Translations under genes and position numbers: made by a program
In this document: positions 6,217 through 14,010 of the stretch, piece after piece
How the letters are laid out: each line of letters starts with the position of its first letter
Position numbering within the stretch: the first letter of the stretch is position 1
Notes under the pieces: model-generated
Told to the model about the DNA's origin: nothing
Databases searched by the model: none
Seen by the model: only the letters and a program-made list of their open reading frames with translations
NCBI GenBank assembly: GCA_022653215.1
Contig: JALCSJ010000014.1
Span: 1 to 20,371, forward strand
Source: Acidaminococcaceae bacterium
Lineage (GTDB): Bacteria > Bacillota > Negativicutes > Acidaminococcales > Acidaminococcaceae
Direction of reading: 5' to 3'
Length of the DNA stretch: 20,371 nt

Positions 6217-7209
6217 TTAGTACTTAATTGCTCCCGGATGCAAAGGCACACCGGCAATATCTTTTACTGCATCAGCAGGTTTCAAGCCTTTTAAATTCTT
6301 TTGGGATTTGCCCAGTTCATCAATGTTTTTCCAGAAAGATTTGGTTAATTGGTAAACCACATCTTCGGATAAATCACCACGGCAGAACATTACCATTTTA
6401 ATTGCAGAAGTAGTAACAGCTTCTTTCTGGTTGGGATAGGTTCCTGCCGGAATAGTATATTTTACATACCAAGGATATTTTGCTTGTAATTTTTTAATGA
6501 TTTCATCACTAACACTCAACAAATGACATTGAGCGGTCAAAGCCTGAGAAACCGCAGAGGCAGGAGCACCTGACATAATCCAGGCTCCATCAATTGAACC
6601 ATTTTGCAGCATATCGGCAGCATCTGTAAAGGTAATATATTCTGCTTTAATGTCATCAGGGAATTTCAAACCGGCAGCAATCAAATGATTAGAGCATTCA
6701 TTATAAACGCTGGATCCTGCTGAAGCTACGGCAAAATGCTTTCCCTTTAAGTCAGCCATAGACTTGACTCCGGATTTATCCGTCACTACTATCTGATTAG
6801 GGTTCATATACAATCCGGCAATAGCTTTAAGCTCTTTGTAAGCATGGCCTTTAAAACTATCGGTACCTTTCAGGCATTGCAGGACATTGCTGCTAATAGC
6901 AATGGAAACCTGTGCTTCTCCGTCTGATACCATATTCAAATTAGCTATACCACCGGCACTGGCCTGGCTGGAAGCGGCAACAGTCGGTACTGTTTTATTC
7001 CAGTTGTTGGTAATAGCAGCCCCTACTGCATACAATGCCCCTGAAGCTGAAGCTGTAGGGAAACTAATCTTTACTTTTTGTCCGCTGCCTGGTTTAGCGG
7101 CAGGTGCAGCCGGCTTTTTCTCCCCACCACAGCCAACTAAGGCTCCCACTAATACAACACCTGTACAAATTGTAGCTAAAATTTTCTTAATACTACTTGT
7201 TTTCCTCAT
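6217..7209 (-). CDS. TAXI-family TRAP transporter solute receptor (lipoprotein)
   Basis: Extracytoplasmic substrate receptor of a TRAP transporter, TAXI subfamily, about 330 aa. The N-terminus is a lipoprotein signal (MRKTSSIKKILATICTG...) with lipobox ALVGC (Cys27), followed by a Gly/Pro/Ala/Lys-rich linker. The mature part opens with ISFPTASASGALYAVGAAITNNWNK, the characteristic TAXI motif, then SQASAGGIANLNMVSDGEAQVSIAISS. The central LKGKHFAVASAGSSVYNECSNHLIAAGL is also typical. The start is ATG 7209 behind AAAGGGGTG; an upstream GTG (7221) overlaps that SD. It lies 35 bp after the fused permease gene and is surely co-transcribed with it. Substrate is unknown; TAXI systems include glutamate and dicarboxylate importers. 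Confidence 0.93.
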   Translation of the reverse strand: MRKTSSIKKILATICTGVVLVGALVGCGGEKKPAAPAAKPGSGQKVKISFPTASASGALYAVGAAITNNWNKTVPTVAASSQASAGGIANLNMVSDGEAQVSIAISSNVLQCLKGTDSFKGHAYKELKAIAGLYMNPNQIVVTDKSGVKSMADLKGKHFAVASAGSSVYNECSNHLIAAGLKFPDDIKAEYITFTDAADMLQNGSIDGAWIMSGAPASAVSQALTAQCHLLSVSDEIIKKLQAKYPWYVKYTIPAGTYPNQKEAVTTSAIKMVMFCRGDLSEDVVYQLTKSFWKNIDELGKSQKNLKGLKPADAVKDIAGVPLHPGAIKY

Positions 7210-7244
7210 CGAAAACAACACCCCTTTCTTCTTCCTTTGATTTT

Positions 7245-9224
7245 TTATGCTTTCAGCGTAGGTGCGTTAGCCCGACGCCGACTTAAAAACTGGTAAACAA
7301 TAACTATAATCAAGCAAGCTAAACCCAAAATATCTGTAGCGGCTCCCGGATAGAGCATCGCAGGGGCTGCCAAAATTAGCAGAAAACGTTCCGGAATAGT
7401 GCAGCGGCCCAAAAGCCAGCCTTCCAGCCCTGCAACCAAGGCTACCGTTCCCAGGCAAGCAGTAGTTACAGCCAATATAGTTGCAACTGTGGTAGCATGA
7501 GGATCTACTCCGATTAAAAGGATAGGATTATTTAAAAAGAAAAAAGGAATAATAAAACCAATCAAACCTAAGCGCACCGCCCAAAGTCCTGTTTTCGTCT
7601 GATTGGATCCGGCAATTCCTGCGGCTACATAGGCACTCATGGCTACCGGCGGTGTTATATTGGAAAGGCAAGCATAAATCAGACAAAACATATGAGCACT
7701 TATGGGAATGACACCTGCCTTAATCAAAACCGGTACTGCTACCGCCTGCACAATAACGTAAGCAGCCACACCAGGAACCCCCATACCCAATATCGTAGAC
7801 ATAATCATAACCAAGAGGCCTGTTAAATAAATATTGCTGTTATCTATAATCGATAAAATTAAATACCCCATATTAAGACCCATACTAGTCAAAGTCACGG
7901 TTCCAATGATTACACCAATAACTACGCAGCAGACACCTACTGAGATAGCACTTTGGGCGCCCTCTACTGTAGCTGCCACGATTTTTTTGGGAGTCATACG
8001 GGTTTCCTTACGGAGCCAGCTGGCTGCCAAGGTGGCAAAAATAGAAATAACAGCCGCATATAAAGGCGTATATCCCATAAACATCAGGCCTATTAAAGTT
8101 ATTAAGGGAATAACCAGATGCCCCTGTTTTTTTAATACTTCCATGGCATTGGGGATATTTTCTTTGGCCAGTCCGGAAAGACCCAGGCGTTTGGCTTCAA
8201 AATGCACTGCAAAAAGCAGGCCCAAATAATAGAGGAAAGCCGGTACAATAGCTGCCAGCATAACCTTTGTGTAGCTTAAGTTCAAAAATTCTGCCATAAC
8301 AAAACCCACAGCGCCCATAATGGGTGGACAGAACTGACCACCTGTAGAGGCTACTGCTTCCACAGCCCCGGCGAATTCTTTCTTATACCCGGTACGTTTC
8401 ATTAAAGGAATAGTAATTGTGCCGGTTGTGGCCACATTAGCTATAGCTGAGCCGTTAATCATACCCAGCAAAGCAGAAGCTACTACGGCAACCTTGGCAG
8501 GTCCACCGGAAGTTTGTCCTACTAAAGTCAAAGAAAAATCATTAATGAATTGGGAGAAACCGCTGTGCTTTAAAAAAGCCCCAAAAACCACAAACAAGAA
8601 AATATAAGTAGCGGATACCCCAATACCTGTACCAAGGACCCCTTGTGTCCCCCAGAATTGGGTAATCAGCACTCTCTTCAAGGTAAACCCGTTATGGCCC
8701 AACAAACCTGGTAAATAAGCTCCAAACCAGTTATACCCTAAGAATACCAGTGCTAAAATCGCTAAATTGCCTGAAGCCCGCCGTGCTGCCTCAAAGACCA
8801 TAAGCAAAGCTACCCCGGCAATAACTAATTCATAGGTTTCCACCCGGCCGCCGGTTTGCGCAATACGAGTATAATTTAATATCAGGTAACCAAAAGTCCC
8901 TGCTGACAAAAACATACATATAAAGTCCCAAATAGGTGGCAGCTTGCGCAGGCGTTTTTCTTTTTTATAGGTAGGAAATAAAATAAAAGTAAATACTAAC
9001 AAAAAAATACAGTGAAAAGCCCTGAAATTAATAGCACTAATGGCTCCTACTGTAGAAAAATACAACTGAAACACAGCCCAAAAACATAAAAGAATCACCA
9101 GGACTTTACCAAAAGCTCCCGGATATTTGCGCATTCTGGAGTCTGCTTCTTTTTCCTCCAAAAGCTCCTGTGCTTTCAAACGTTCCTTTTCTCCCACTTT
9201 AGCAGTAACTTCCTTGTCACTCAT
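7245..9224 (-). CDS. Fused TRAP transporter permease (4TM-12TM)
   Basis: 659-aa polytopic membrane protein fusing the small (DctQ-like) and large (DctM-like) TRAP subunits, the form used with TAXI receptors. A charged cytoplasmic N-terminus (about 1-38, Glu/Lys rich) precedes many hydrophobic helices. Seen: INGSAIANVATTGTITIPLMKRTGY, VASTGGQFCPPIMGAVGFVMAEF, GMGVPGVAAYVIVQAVAVPVL and LSNITPPVAMSAYVAAGIA, all hallmark segments of the large subunit. Uptake is driven by an ion gradient. ATG 9224 lacks a clear SD (only GAGAAAG about 19 nt upstream), unlike nearly every other gene here; a later start at M31 has none either. Transcribed from a TATAAT promoter 49 bp upstream, divergent from the citrate lyase operon, which hints at a carboxylate substrate (inference). 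Confidence 0.93.
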   Translation of the reverse strand: MSDKEVTAKVGEKERLKAQELLEEKEADSRMRKYPGAFGKVLVILLCFWAVFQLYFSTVGAISAINFRAFHCIFLLVFTFILFPTYKKEKRLRKLPPIWDFICMFLSAGTFGYLILNYTRIAQTGGRVETYELVIAGVALLMVFEAARRASGNLAILALVFLGYNWFGAYLPGLLGHNGFTLKRVLITQFWGTQGVLGTGIGVSATYIFLFVVFGAFLKHSGFSQFINDFSLTLVGQTSGGPAKVAVVASALLGMINGSAIANVATTGTITIPLMKRTGYKKEFAGAVEAVASTGGQFCPPIMGAVGFVMAEFLNLSYTKVMLAAIVPAFLYYLGLLFAVHFEAKRLGLSGLAKENIPNAMEVLKKQGHLVIPLITLIGLMFMGYTPLYAAVISIFATLAASWLRKETRMTPKKIVAATVEGAQSAISVGVCCVVIGVIIGTVTLTSMGLNMGYLILSIIDNSNIYLTGLLVMIMSTILGMGVPGVAAYVIVQAVAVPVLIKAGVIPISAHMFCLIYACLSNITPPVAMSAYVAAGIAGSNQTKTGLWAVRLGLIGFIIPFFFLNNPILLIGVDPHATTVATILAVTTACLGTVALVAGLEGWLLGRCTIPERFLLILAAPAMLYPGAATDILGLACLIIVIVYQFLSRRRANAPTLKA

Positions 9225-9272
9225 TTATAAATTCAGCCAACTTTCTCTTTAATTTGTAATAAAATTAGGTCT

Positions 9273-9301
9273 ATTATAGCATATTTTTCTTTGAGTGACA
9301 G
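9273..9301 (-). promoter_or_regulatory. Promoter of the TRAP operon
   Basis: On the minus strand CTGTCA (9301-9296), a 17-bp spacer and a TATAAT at 9278-9273, with TG one base before it (TGCTATAAT). The -10 is a perfect consensus. It is divergent from and 37 bp away from the promoter at 9339-9367. Confidence 0.65.
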
Positions 9302-9338
9302 TAGATTTTTCTGCAATTTTAAATTTAGGCTCCTTTCC

Positions 9339-9367
9339 TTGCAAGTTTTTCCTTCATAAGGTAAAAT
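9339..9367 (+). promoter_or_regulatory. Promoter of the UPF0756-citDEF operon
   Basis: TTGCAA (9339-9344), a 17-bp spacer and TAAAAT (9362-9367), 30 bp before the ATG at 9398. No operator motif was recognised between the two divergent promoters. A loose repeat of the AAATT(T)AGG(T/C)CT type occurs at about 9262 and 9321. Confidence 0.6.
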
Positions 9368-9397
9368 TAATTAACCGTAAAAAAGGAGGCTGTTTTA

Positions 9398-9862
9398 ATG
9401 TCAACAGCAATTATTCTGGTTGGTCTTTTATTATTAAGTTATTTTGGTCATAATATGACCATGGTTTATACAATGGTTATTCTTTTGGTTCTTCATTATC
9501 TTCTGCCGGCTAAAGTAATGACTTATGTAGCTTCTCACGGAGTGAACTGGGGAATTATTCTATTATCTGTAGCTATGTTGGCTCCTTTAGCCACCGGTGC
9601 TATCGGTTTCCCCGATATTGTCAGTACCTTTAAAAGTCCCGAAGGAATCGTCGCTATAGTTGTAGGTATTTTGGTAGCAATTGTGGGAAAAAGCGGTGTA
9701 GCTTTTCTGTCTTCTGACCCTCAGGTAGTTGTTGCTTTAACAGTTGGCACAATTATTGGTGTTTTTTTCTTCAAAGGCTTGCCCATGGGACCATTGATTG
9801 CCGGCGGCACCACGTATTTTTGCTTAAAGTTCATGCATTTTCTATTGGATATATTAAAATAA
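9398..9862 (+). CDS. UPF0756 (DUF441) membrane protein
   Basis: 154-aa integral membrane protein of the UPF0756/DUF441 (YeaL/YtwI) family, whose function is unknown. Four to five hydrophobic helices are visible (about 3-20, 25-42, 50-70, 83-101, 108-128). Family signature segments are NWGIILLSVAMLAPLATGAIGFPDI (about 50-74), FKSPEGIVAIVVGILVAIVGKSGV and PQVVVALTVGTIIGVFFFKGLPMGPLIAGG. A strong AAGGAGG SD precedes ATG 9398. It is the first gene after the promoter, and 43 bp later citD begins without an obvious terminator. It therefore seems to be co-transcribed with citrate lyase, which may mean a role in citrate or anion handling (inference only). Confidence 0.9.
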   Translation: MSTAIILVGLLLLSYFGHNMTMVYTMVILLVLHYLLPAKVMTYVASHGVNWGIILLSVAMLAPLATGAIGFPDIVSTFKSPEGIVAIVVGILVAIVGKSGVAFLSSDPQVVVALTVGTIIGVFFFKGLPMGPLIAGGTTYFCLKFMHFLLDILK

Positions 9863-9905
9863 GCCAACAGTTTTTCTTATCAATAAAATTTGAGGAGGGA
9901 AAAAA

Positions 9906-10181
9906 ATGGTTATTAAACAGAAAGCCATGGCCGGAACCATGGAATCAAGCGATTGTTTGGTCTATGTGGAACCTGCCGCTGATTTGCAGGTTGAAGTCTC
10001 ATCCGTAGTGATGGTTCAATTCGGAGCAGCCATTAAAAAAGCCACCTTGGATACCTTGGCAGAATTGGGAATTAAGCAAGGTTTTATAAAAATTCAAGAC
10101 AGAGGTGCTTTGGACTGTGTTGTTAAAGCCAGAGTAGAAACAGCAGTACGCCGCTCTGAGAAAGAGGTGCAAAATGCGTAG
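9906..10181 (+). CDS. citD: Citrate lyase acyl carrier protein CitD (gamma subunit)
   Basis: Small acyl carrier subunit of citrate lyase (EC 4.1.3.6 complex), 91 aa. It carries the phosphoribosyl-dephospho-CoA prosthetic group on a serine: the motif AGTMESSD at residues 9-16 places it on Ser14, as in CitD of enterobacteria. The C-terminal KIQDRGALDCVVKARVETAV is also conserved. A GAGGAGG SD precedes ATG 9906. Its stop overlaps the citE start by 8 bp, so the two are translationally coupled. The genes needed to make and attach the prosthetic group (citX, citG) are not in the window. Confidence 0.95.
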   Translation: MVIKQKAMAGTMESSDCLVYVEPAADLQVEVSSVVMVQFGAAIKKATLDTLAELGIKQGFIKIQDRGALDCVVKARVETAVRRSEKEVQNA

Positions 10182-11055
10182 AACCATGCTTTTTTTGCCG
10201 GGCAATACTCCTAATATCATTATTAATGCTGATGTATTAGGTGCGGACAGCGTTATTTTGGACCTGGAAGATGCCGTATCACCTGATCAGAAAGATGCTG
10301 CCCGGATTTTAGTCCGGAATGCCCTTAAATATATGAATTTTGGCAGCTGTGAAATTATTGTACGTATTAATCCCCTATCTTCCGGTATGTGGAAAGAAGA
10401 TTTAGACGAAATCATTCCTTTGCGTCCTTCTGTTATCATGCCTACTAAGGTTAGTGCTTCCTATGATGTAGAACATATTGCTGCCTATATTACTGAAGTA
10501 GAAAAAAGAGCCGCTATTCCTGAAGGCTCAACACAAATTATGCCCTTAATCGAAACAGCACGTGGTGTGGAAAATGCTTTTCACATTGCAGAAGCAGATA
10601 AAAGAGTCTGTGCCGTGTTTATCGGTTGTGAAGATTTAACGGCTGATTTGCGCTGTGTCAGGACTAAAACGGGCACAGAAGTTTTCTATGCCCGCAGCAG
10701 AGTAGTTTGTGCCGCCCGGGCAGCAGGTATAGAAGCTTACGACACGCCTTTTACAGATATTAACGACAAAGAAGGACTGCGAAAAGATGCAGAATTCGCT
10801 AAAGGGTTAGGCTATACAGGGAAAGCCTGTATTTCTCCCCGTCAAGTTGACATTGTCAACGAAGTCTTCTCTCCTTCTGATGCCGACATAGAATATGCCA
10901 GACTGGTCTTCAAAGTAATCGCCGAAGCCAAAGCTCAAGGTCGAGGCGCCGTTTCCTTGAAAGGTAAAATGATTGATAAGCCTATTGTTGATAGGGCTGC
11001 TTTTGTTCTGGAAATGGCAAAAGCCCTAGGCAAAGGAGGTGCTGACCATGAGTAA
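10174..11055 (+). CDS. citE: Citrate lyase beta subunit CitE (citryl-ACP lyase)
   Basis: Cleaves citryl-ACP to oxaloacetate and acetyl-ACP (EC 4.1.3.34), 293 aa, normal length. TIM-barrel HpcH/HpaI-aldolase-like family. The start RRTMLFLPGNTPNII, LDLEDAVSPDQKD (30-42), Arg64 in IIVRIN, the metal ligands Glu127 in PLIETARG and Asp154 in IGCEDLTADLR, and the closing ISPRQVDIVNEVFSP and GRGAVSLKGKMIDKPIVDRA are all conserved. The gene overlaps citD by 8 bp and citF by 8 bp. An AAAGAGGTG SD lies within citD. Confidence 0.96.
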   Translation: MRRTMLFLPGNTPNIIINADVLGADSVILDLEDAVSPDQKDAARILVRNALKYMNFGSCEIIVRINPLSSGMWKEDLDEIIPLRPSVIMPTKVSASYDVEHIAAYITEVEKRAAIPEGSTQIMPLIETARGVENAFHIAEADKRVCAVFIGCEDLTADLRCVRTKTGTEVFYARSRVVCAARAAGIEAYDTPFTDINDKEGLRKDAEFAKGLGYTGKACISPRQVDIVNEVFSPSDADIEYARLVFKVIAEAKAQGRGAVSLKGKMIDKPIVDRAAFVLEMAKALGKGGADHE

Positions 11056-12451
11056 ATTAGTAAAATCATTGGAAGAAGCAATTAAACTTTGTGGTCTAAA
11101 AGACGGCATGACAATTTCTTTTCACCATCATCTGAGAAATGGTGATTTCGTTTTGAATATGGTATTGAAAGAAATTGCCGCTTTAGGGCTCAAGAATATG
11201 ACCATTAACGCCAGTGCCATTTTTGATATTCATGAACCTTTAATTGACTTAACTAAGCAAAAAGTTGTTACCGGTATTGAAACTGACTATATGGGGCGTA
11301 CTGTAGGTGAGGCTATTTCCGGCGGTATTTTGGAAAAGCCCGTTATTTTCAGAACCCACGGCGGTCGTCCCGGAGCCATTGATACGGGCAGAACTCCTAT
11401 TGATGTAGCGTTTGTAGCCGCTTCTCAAGCTGATGACATGGGCAATTGCACCGGTAAATTCGGTAAATCTGCCTGCGGTTCTTTAGGCTATGCCATGAGT
11501 GAAGCTGCTCATGCCAAAAAAGTCGTGGTTATTACCGATGAATTAGTGCCCTATCCTCTTAATGGTTTTTCCATTCCGGAAGTCAATGTGGACTGTGTTG
11601 TCCAAGTTGATGCCATCGGTAACCCGGCAGGAATTGTTTCCGGCACCACAAAAATTACCAGAGACCCGGTTGGTCTGAAAATGGCGGATTTAGCAGTGCA
11701 AGCCATTATTGCTTCCGGTCTGTTAAAAGATGGGTTTTCTTTCCAGACAGGAGCCGGCGGCGCTTCCCTGGCAGCGGCCGTCTTTCTGAAAGATATTATG
11801 GTACAGAAACAGATTAAGGGCAGCTTTGTTATGGGCGGCATTACCGGCTATCTGGTAGATATGCTGGAAGCCGGCTGCTTTAGAAACATTATGGATGTAC
11901 AGTGTTTCGACCTAAAAGCAGTAGATTCTCTGGCGCATGACCCCCGTCATTTGGAAGTATCCGCCACTCACTACGCTTCGCCTTTTACTAAGAGCAGTAT
12001 TGTAGACAGTCTGGATGTTGTTATTTTAGGCGCTACTCAGGTAGATACTAACTTCAATGTGAACGTTCATACTAATTCTCAAGGTATTATCATGGGCGGC
12101 AGCGGTGGTCACAGTGATGCAGCGGCAGGAGCCAAAATGTCCATGATTATCGCACCTCTAAGCAGAGCCCGGATGTCTCTGGTCGTGGACAGAGTACAAA
12201 CTATCTCCACCCCGGGCAAAACCATTGATGTTGTCCTGACCCAAAGAGGTATTGCCGTTAATCCCCGGCGGGAAGATTTATGTGAGAAATTTAAAACTGC
12301 AGGTCTTCCCATTGTTACTATAGAAGAGTTAAAAGCCCGGGCCGAAGCCATTAATGGCATTGCTCAGCCACTAAAGACAGGTACTAAAACAGTTGCTGAA
12401 GTAGAATACCGTACCGGAGAGATTATCGATACAATTAAAAATATCCTGTAA
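11048..12451 (+). CDS. citF: Citrate lyase alpha subunit CitF (citrate:acetyl-ACP transferase)
   Basis: Exchanges the acetyl group of acetyl-ACP for citrate (EC 2.8.3.10), releasing acetate; the first half-reaction of citrate cleavage. 467 aa. Seen: LEEAIKLCGLKDGMTISFHHHLRNGDF at the N-terminus, FGKSACGSLGYAMSEAAHAKKVVVITDELVPYP, FQTGAGGASLA and GGSGGHSDAAAGAKMSMIIAPL, followed by QRGIAVNPRREDL. The start is ATG 11048, 7 nt after AAAGGAGGTG, overlapping citE by 8 bp. An extension from GTG 11039 would cross that SD. The protein lacks the roughly 40-residue N-terminal extension of the enterobacterial CitF (about 510 aa). A strong terminator follows. Confidence 0.96.
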   Translation: MSKLVKSLEEAIKLCGLKDGMTISFHHHLRNGDFVLNMVLKEIAALGLKNMTINASAIFDIHEPLIDLTKQKVVTGIETDYMGRTVGEAISGGILEKPVIFRTHGGRPGAIDTGRTPIDVAFVAASQADDMGNCTGKFGKSACGSLGYAMSEAAHAKKVVVITDELVPYPLNGFSIPEVNVDCVVQVDAIGNPAGIVSGTTKITRDPVGLKMADLAVQAIIASGLLKDGFSFQTGAGGASLAAAVFLKDIMVQKQIKGSFVMGGITGYLVDMLEAGCFRNIMDVQCFDLKAVDSLAHDPRHLEVSATHYASPFTKSSIVDSLDVVILGATQVDTNFNVNVHTNSQGIIMGGSGGHSDAAAGAKMSMIIAPLSRARMSLVVDRVQTISTPGKTIDVVLTQRGIAVNPRREDLCEKFKTAGLPIVTIEELKARAEAINGIAQPLKTGTKTVAEVEYRTGEIIDTIKNIL

Positions 12452-12462
12452 AAAAAACTGAT

Positions 12463-12494
12463 AAAAACAGCACCCTTTTTAGGGTGCTGTTTTT
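12463..12494. terminator. Bidirectional intrinsic terminator after citF
   Basis: AAAAACAGCACCCT (12463-12476) and AGGGTGCTGTTTTT (12481-12494) form a perfect 14-bp stem with a TTTT loop. Poly-A and poly-T flanks let it end both the citrate lyase transcript and, on the minus strand, the M48 peptidase transcript. Confidence 0.9.
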
Positions 12495-12529
12495 CTACGG
12501 AAAGATTTTTTGCTAATGTAAAATGGCTT

Positions 12530-13765
12530 TTATTTTGCTTTTCTGGCAGCTTCTACTCTTTCTCTGAATGAACCTGTAGAAGTTGTCTTTTTGTCACTTT
12601 TCTCTTTTTCTTTCTTCACTTCATCTTTTTGTATTCTGACTTTAGTGGATTTCCCTGCTTGAGCAGCTTGTATATTAGTAACCCAGGCATCACCGTTATC
12701 ATTAGCAGTAATTGTCATAATATCTTGATTACCAAGATAAAGAATACCACCATTTACGTAAGGCTGTGGAGCAGCAGATAATTTGTTTTTATATACTCTG
12801 GCCATATTACCGGCAACCAGACAGCCTCTTTCTCTGGAACTCATGGAGCTAATGGCCGCAGGAATGCCAACTACCCGCTTGTTAAGTGACACAGCGCCTG
12901 TAGACGGATTCAAGCTAATCTTATTGTTGCTGTATTTGTAGAGACTTTCCAGATATTTATCCCGGCGGCCTTCGTTGGTAGGATGGTCGGAAGGATTAAT
13001 AATAGAGCCAATAAAGCTTTGACCTTCGCCGCTTTTTGATTTATCCAAAATTCTTTGCCATACAGCAGCACCGGCTCCCGGATTATACCCGGAGGCAGTG
13101 GTTACATCAAAAGAAAAAGCATCGGCCTTTTTTTCCATAGGCATGGTAATGAGCTTGGCACTGCCCAGGTTAGCCAGAATGTTGGCACCTATAACTTCTG
13201 CAGAGCTGCCTGCCTGAGAACCTACAACTGCAGCTAAAAGTTCCAGGGGAAATTGTTTCTTGACCCCTGATTCAGGATCATGGTGAACGCCGTGGCCCAT
13301 TTCGTGGCCAACAACAATAGCGATTTCATCTTCATTGTAATTCAGACTATTAAATAAACCAATATTAACACTCATATTATGACCCAACGTACAATAGGCA
13401 TTAAAAGAGGTTTTGTTATTAACAAAATAATTAAAAGGTTTCGTCCTAATAGTGGGGTCGACTTTAGCAGCTGTAGCACTTAATCTGGTCATAGCATCTT
13501 CCAGCATAGCATTGGCCCTGGCATCATAGTTAACACCGTCTTTTTTCTTCATGTCGGCAAACAGTTTATTACGACCTTTGCCATTGTAGTAGCTAATCTG
13601 TTGATTTAACGCAGCCTGTTGGGCAGAAACACCAATTATGGCACCAATAGCATTAATCACACCGAAAGCTTCGGCCTGCTGAGCAATAGGCGCTACTGTC
13701 AATCCCAATCCCAATACCCCGCACAAAACTAAACTTGTTACTTTTCGGTTAAGATTATTTTTCAT
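12530..13765 (-). CDS. Secreted M48-family zinc metalloprotease
   Basis: 411-aa exported peptidase. The signal peptide is clear: basic MKNNLNRK, a hydrophobic core to about residue 28, and a probable cleavage after AEA (residue 33). The catalytic zinc motif HEMGH is at 154-158, in AIVVGHEMGHGVHHDPES. The third ligand is probably Glu211 in MEKKADAFSFD, matching the M48 ExxxD arrangement, with NPSDHPTNEGRRDKYL further on as in Loi/YcaL/BepA-like peptidases. The last ~40 residues form a Lys/Glu-rich tail (KKEKEKSDKK...RVEAARKAK). GGGGTGA before ATG 13765 is the SD. Likely a periplasmic or surface quality-control protease. Monocistronic and convergent with citF. Confidence 0.88.
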   Translation of the reverse strand: MKNNLNRKVTSLVLCGVLGLGLTVAPIAQQAEAFGVINAIGAIIGVSAQQAALNQQISYYNGKGRNKLFADMKKKDGVNYDARANAMLEDAMTRLSATAAKVDPTIRTKPFNYFVNNKTSFNAYCTLGHNMSVNIGLFNSLNYNEDEIAIVVGHEMGHGVHHDPESGVKKQFPLELLAAVVGSQAGSSAEVIGANILANLGSAKLITMPMEKKADAFSFDVTTASGYNPGAGAAVWQRILDKSKSGEGQSFIGSIINPSDHPTNEGRRDKYLESLYKYSNNKISLNPSTGAVSLNKRVVGIPAAISSMSSRERGCLVAGNMARVYKNKLSAAPQPYVNGGILYLGNQDIMTITANDNGDAWVTNIQAAQAGKSTKVRIQKDEVKKEKEKSDKKTTSTGSFRERVEAARKAK

Positions 13766-13822
13766 ACTATCACCCCATATTTAATAATTCCCGAAAATGC
13801 ATCTGCCGTAAAAACCGGCAAC

Positions 13823-13828
13823 ATTCTA
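13823..13828 (-). promoter_or_regulatory. Candidate -10 of the M48 protease gene
   Basis: On the minus strand TAGAAT, with TG one base before it (TGCTAGAAT). It lies 57 bp upstream of the ATG; no convincing -35. A GC-rich hairpin (TGCCG 13804-13808 / CGGCA 13816-13820) lies at the expected start of transcription. Confidence 0.35.
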
Positions 13829-13963
13829 GCACAAATAATCTCCGAATTCTTATCTACTATCATAATACAAAAAAGGAATTTATTCCAGCGCATACTTATA
13901 AACAATTAGCAAAGGCAAACTTAATAAGGCAGTTATTTCTATCGTTTATATTGCCTTTTATGC

Positions 13964-13969
13964 TATAAT
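13964..13969 (+). promoter_or_regulatory. Probable extended -10 of the ansA operon
   Basis: TATAAT preceded by TGC (TGCTATAAT), 41 bp before the asparaginase ATG; the -35 is weak. An inverted pair AAAGGCAA (13911-13918) / TTGCCTTT (13951-13958) brackets the -35 region and could be an operator, but this is uncertain. Confidence 0.5.
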
Positions 13970-14010
13970 AAATCTGATATAAAATTTTAGAAATCATAGG
14001 AGGCAGGACA

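Noticed and set aside
7834..8229. 131-codon plus-strand frame inside the TRAP permease
   Set aside because: Antisense shadow of a recognisable membrane protein; its hydrophobicity reflects the complement of the helices.
13911..13958. AAAGGCAA...TTGCCTTT as an operator of ansA
   Set aside because: The arms are only 8 bp and 32 bp apart; this can occur by chance in AT-rich DNA, so it is noted only under the promoter.
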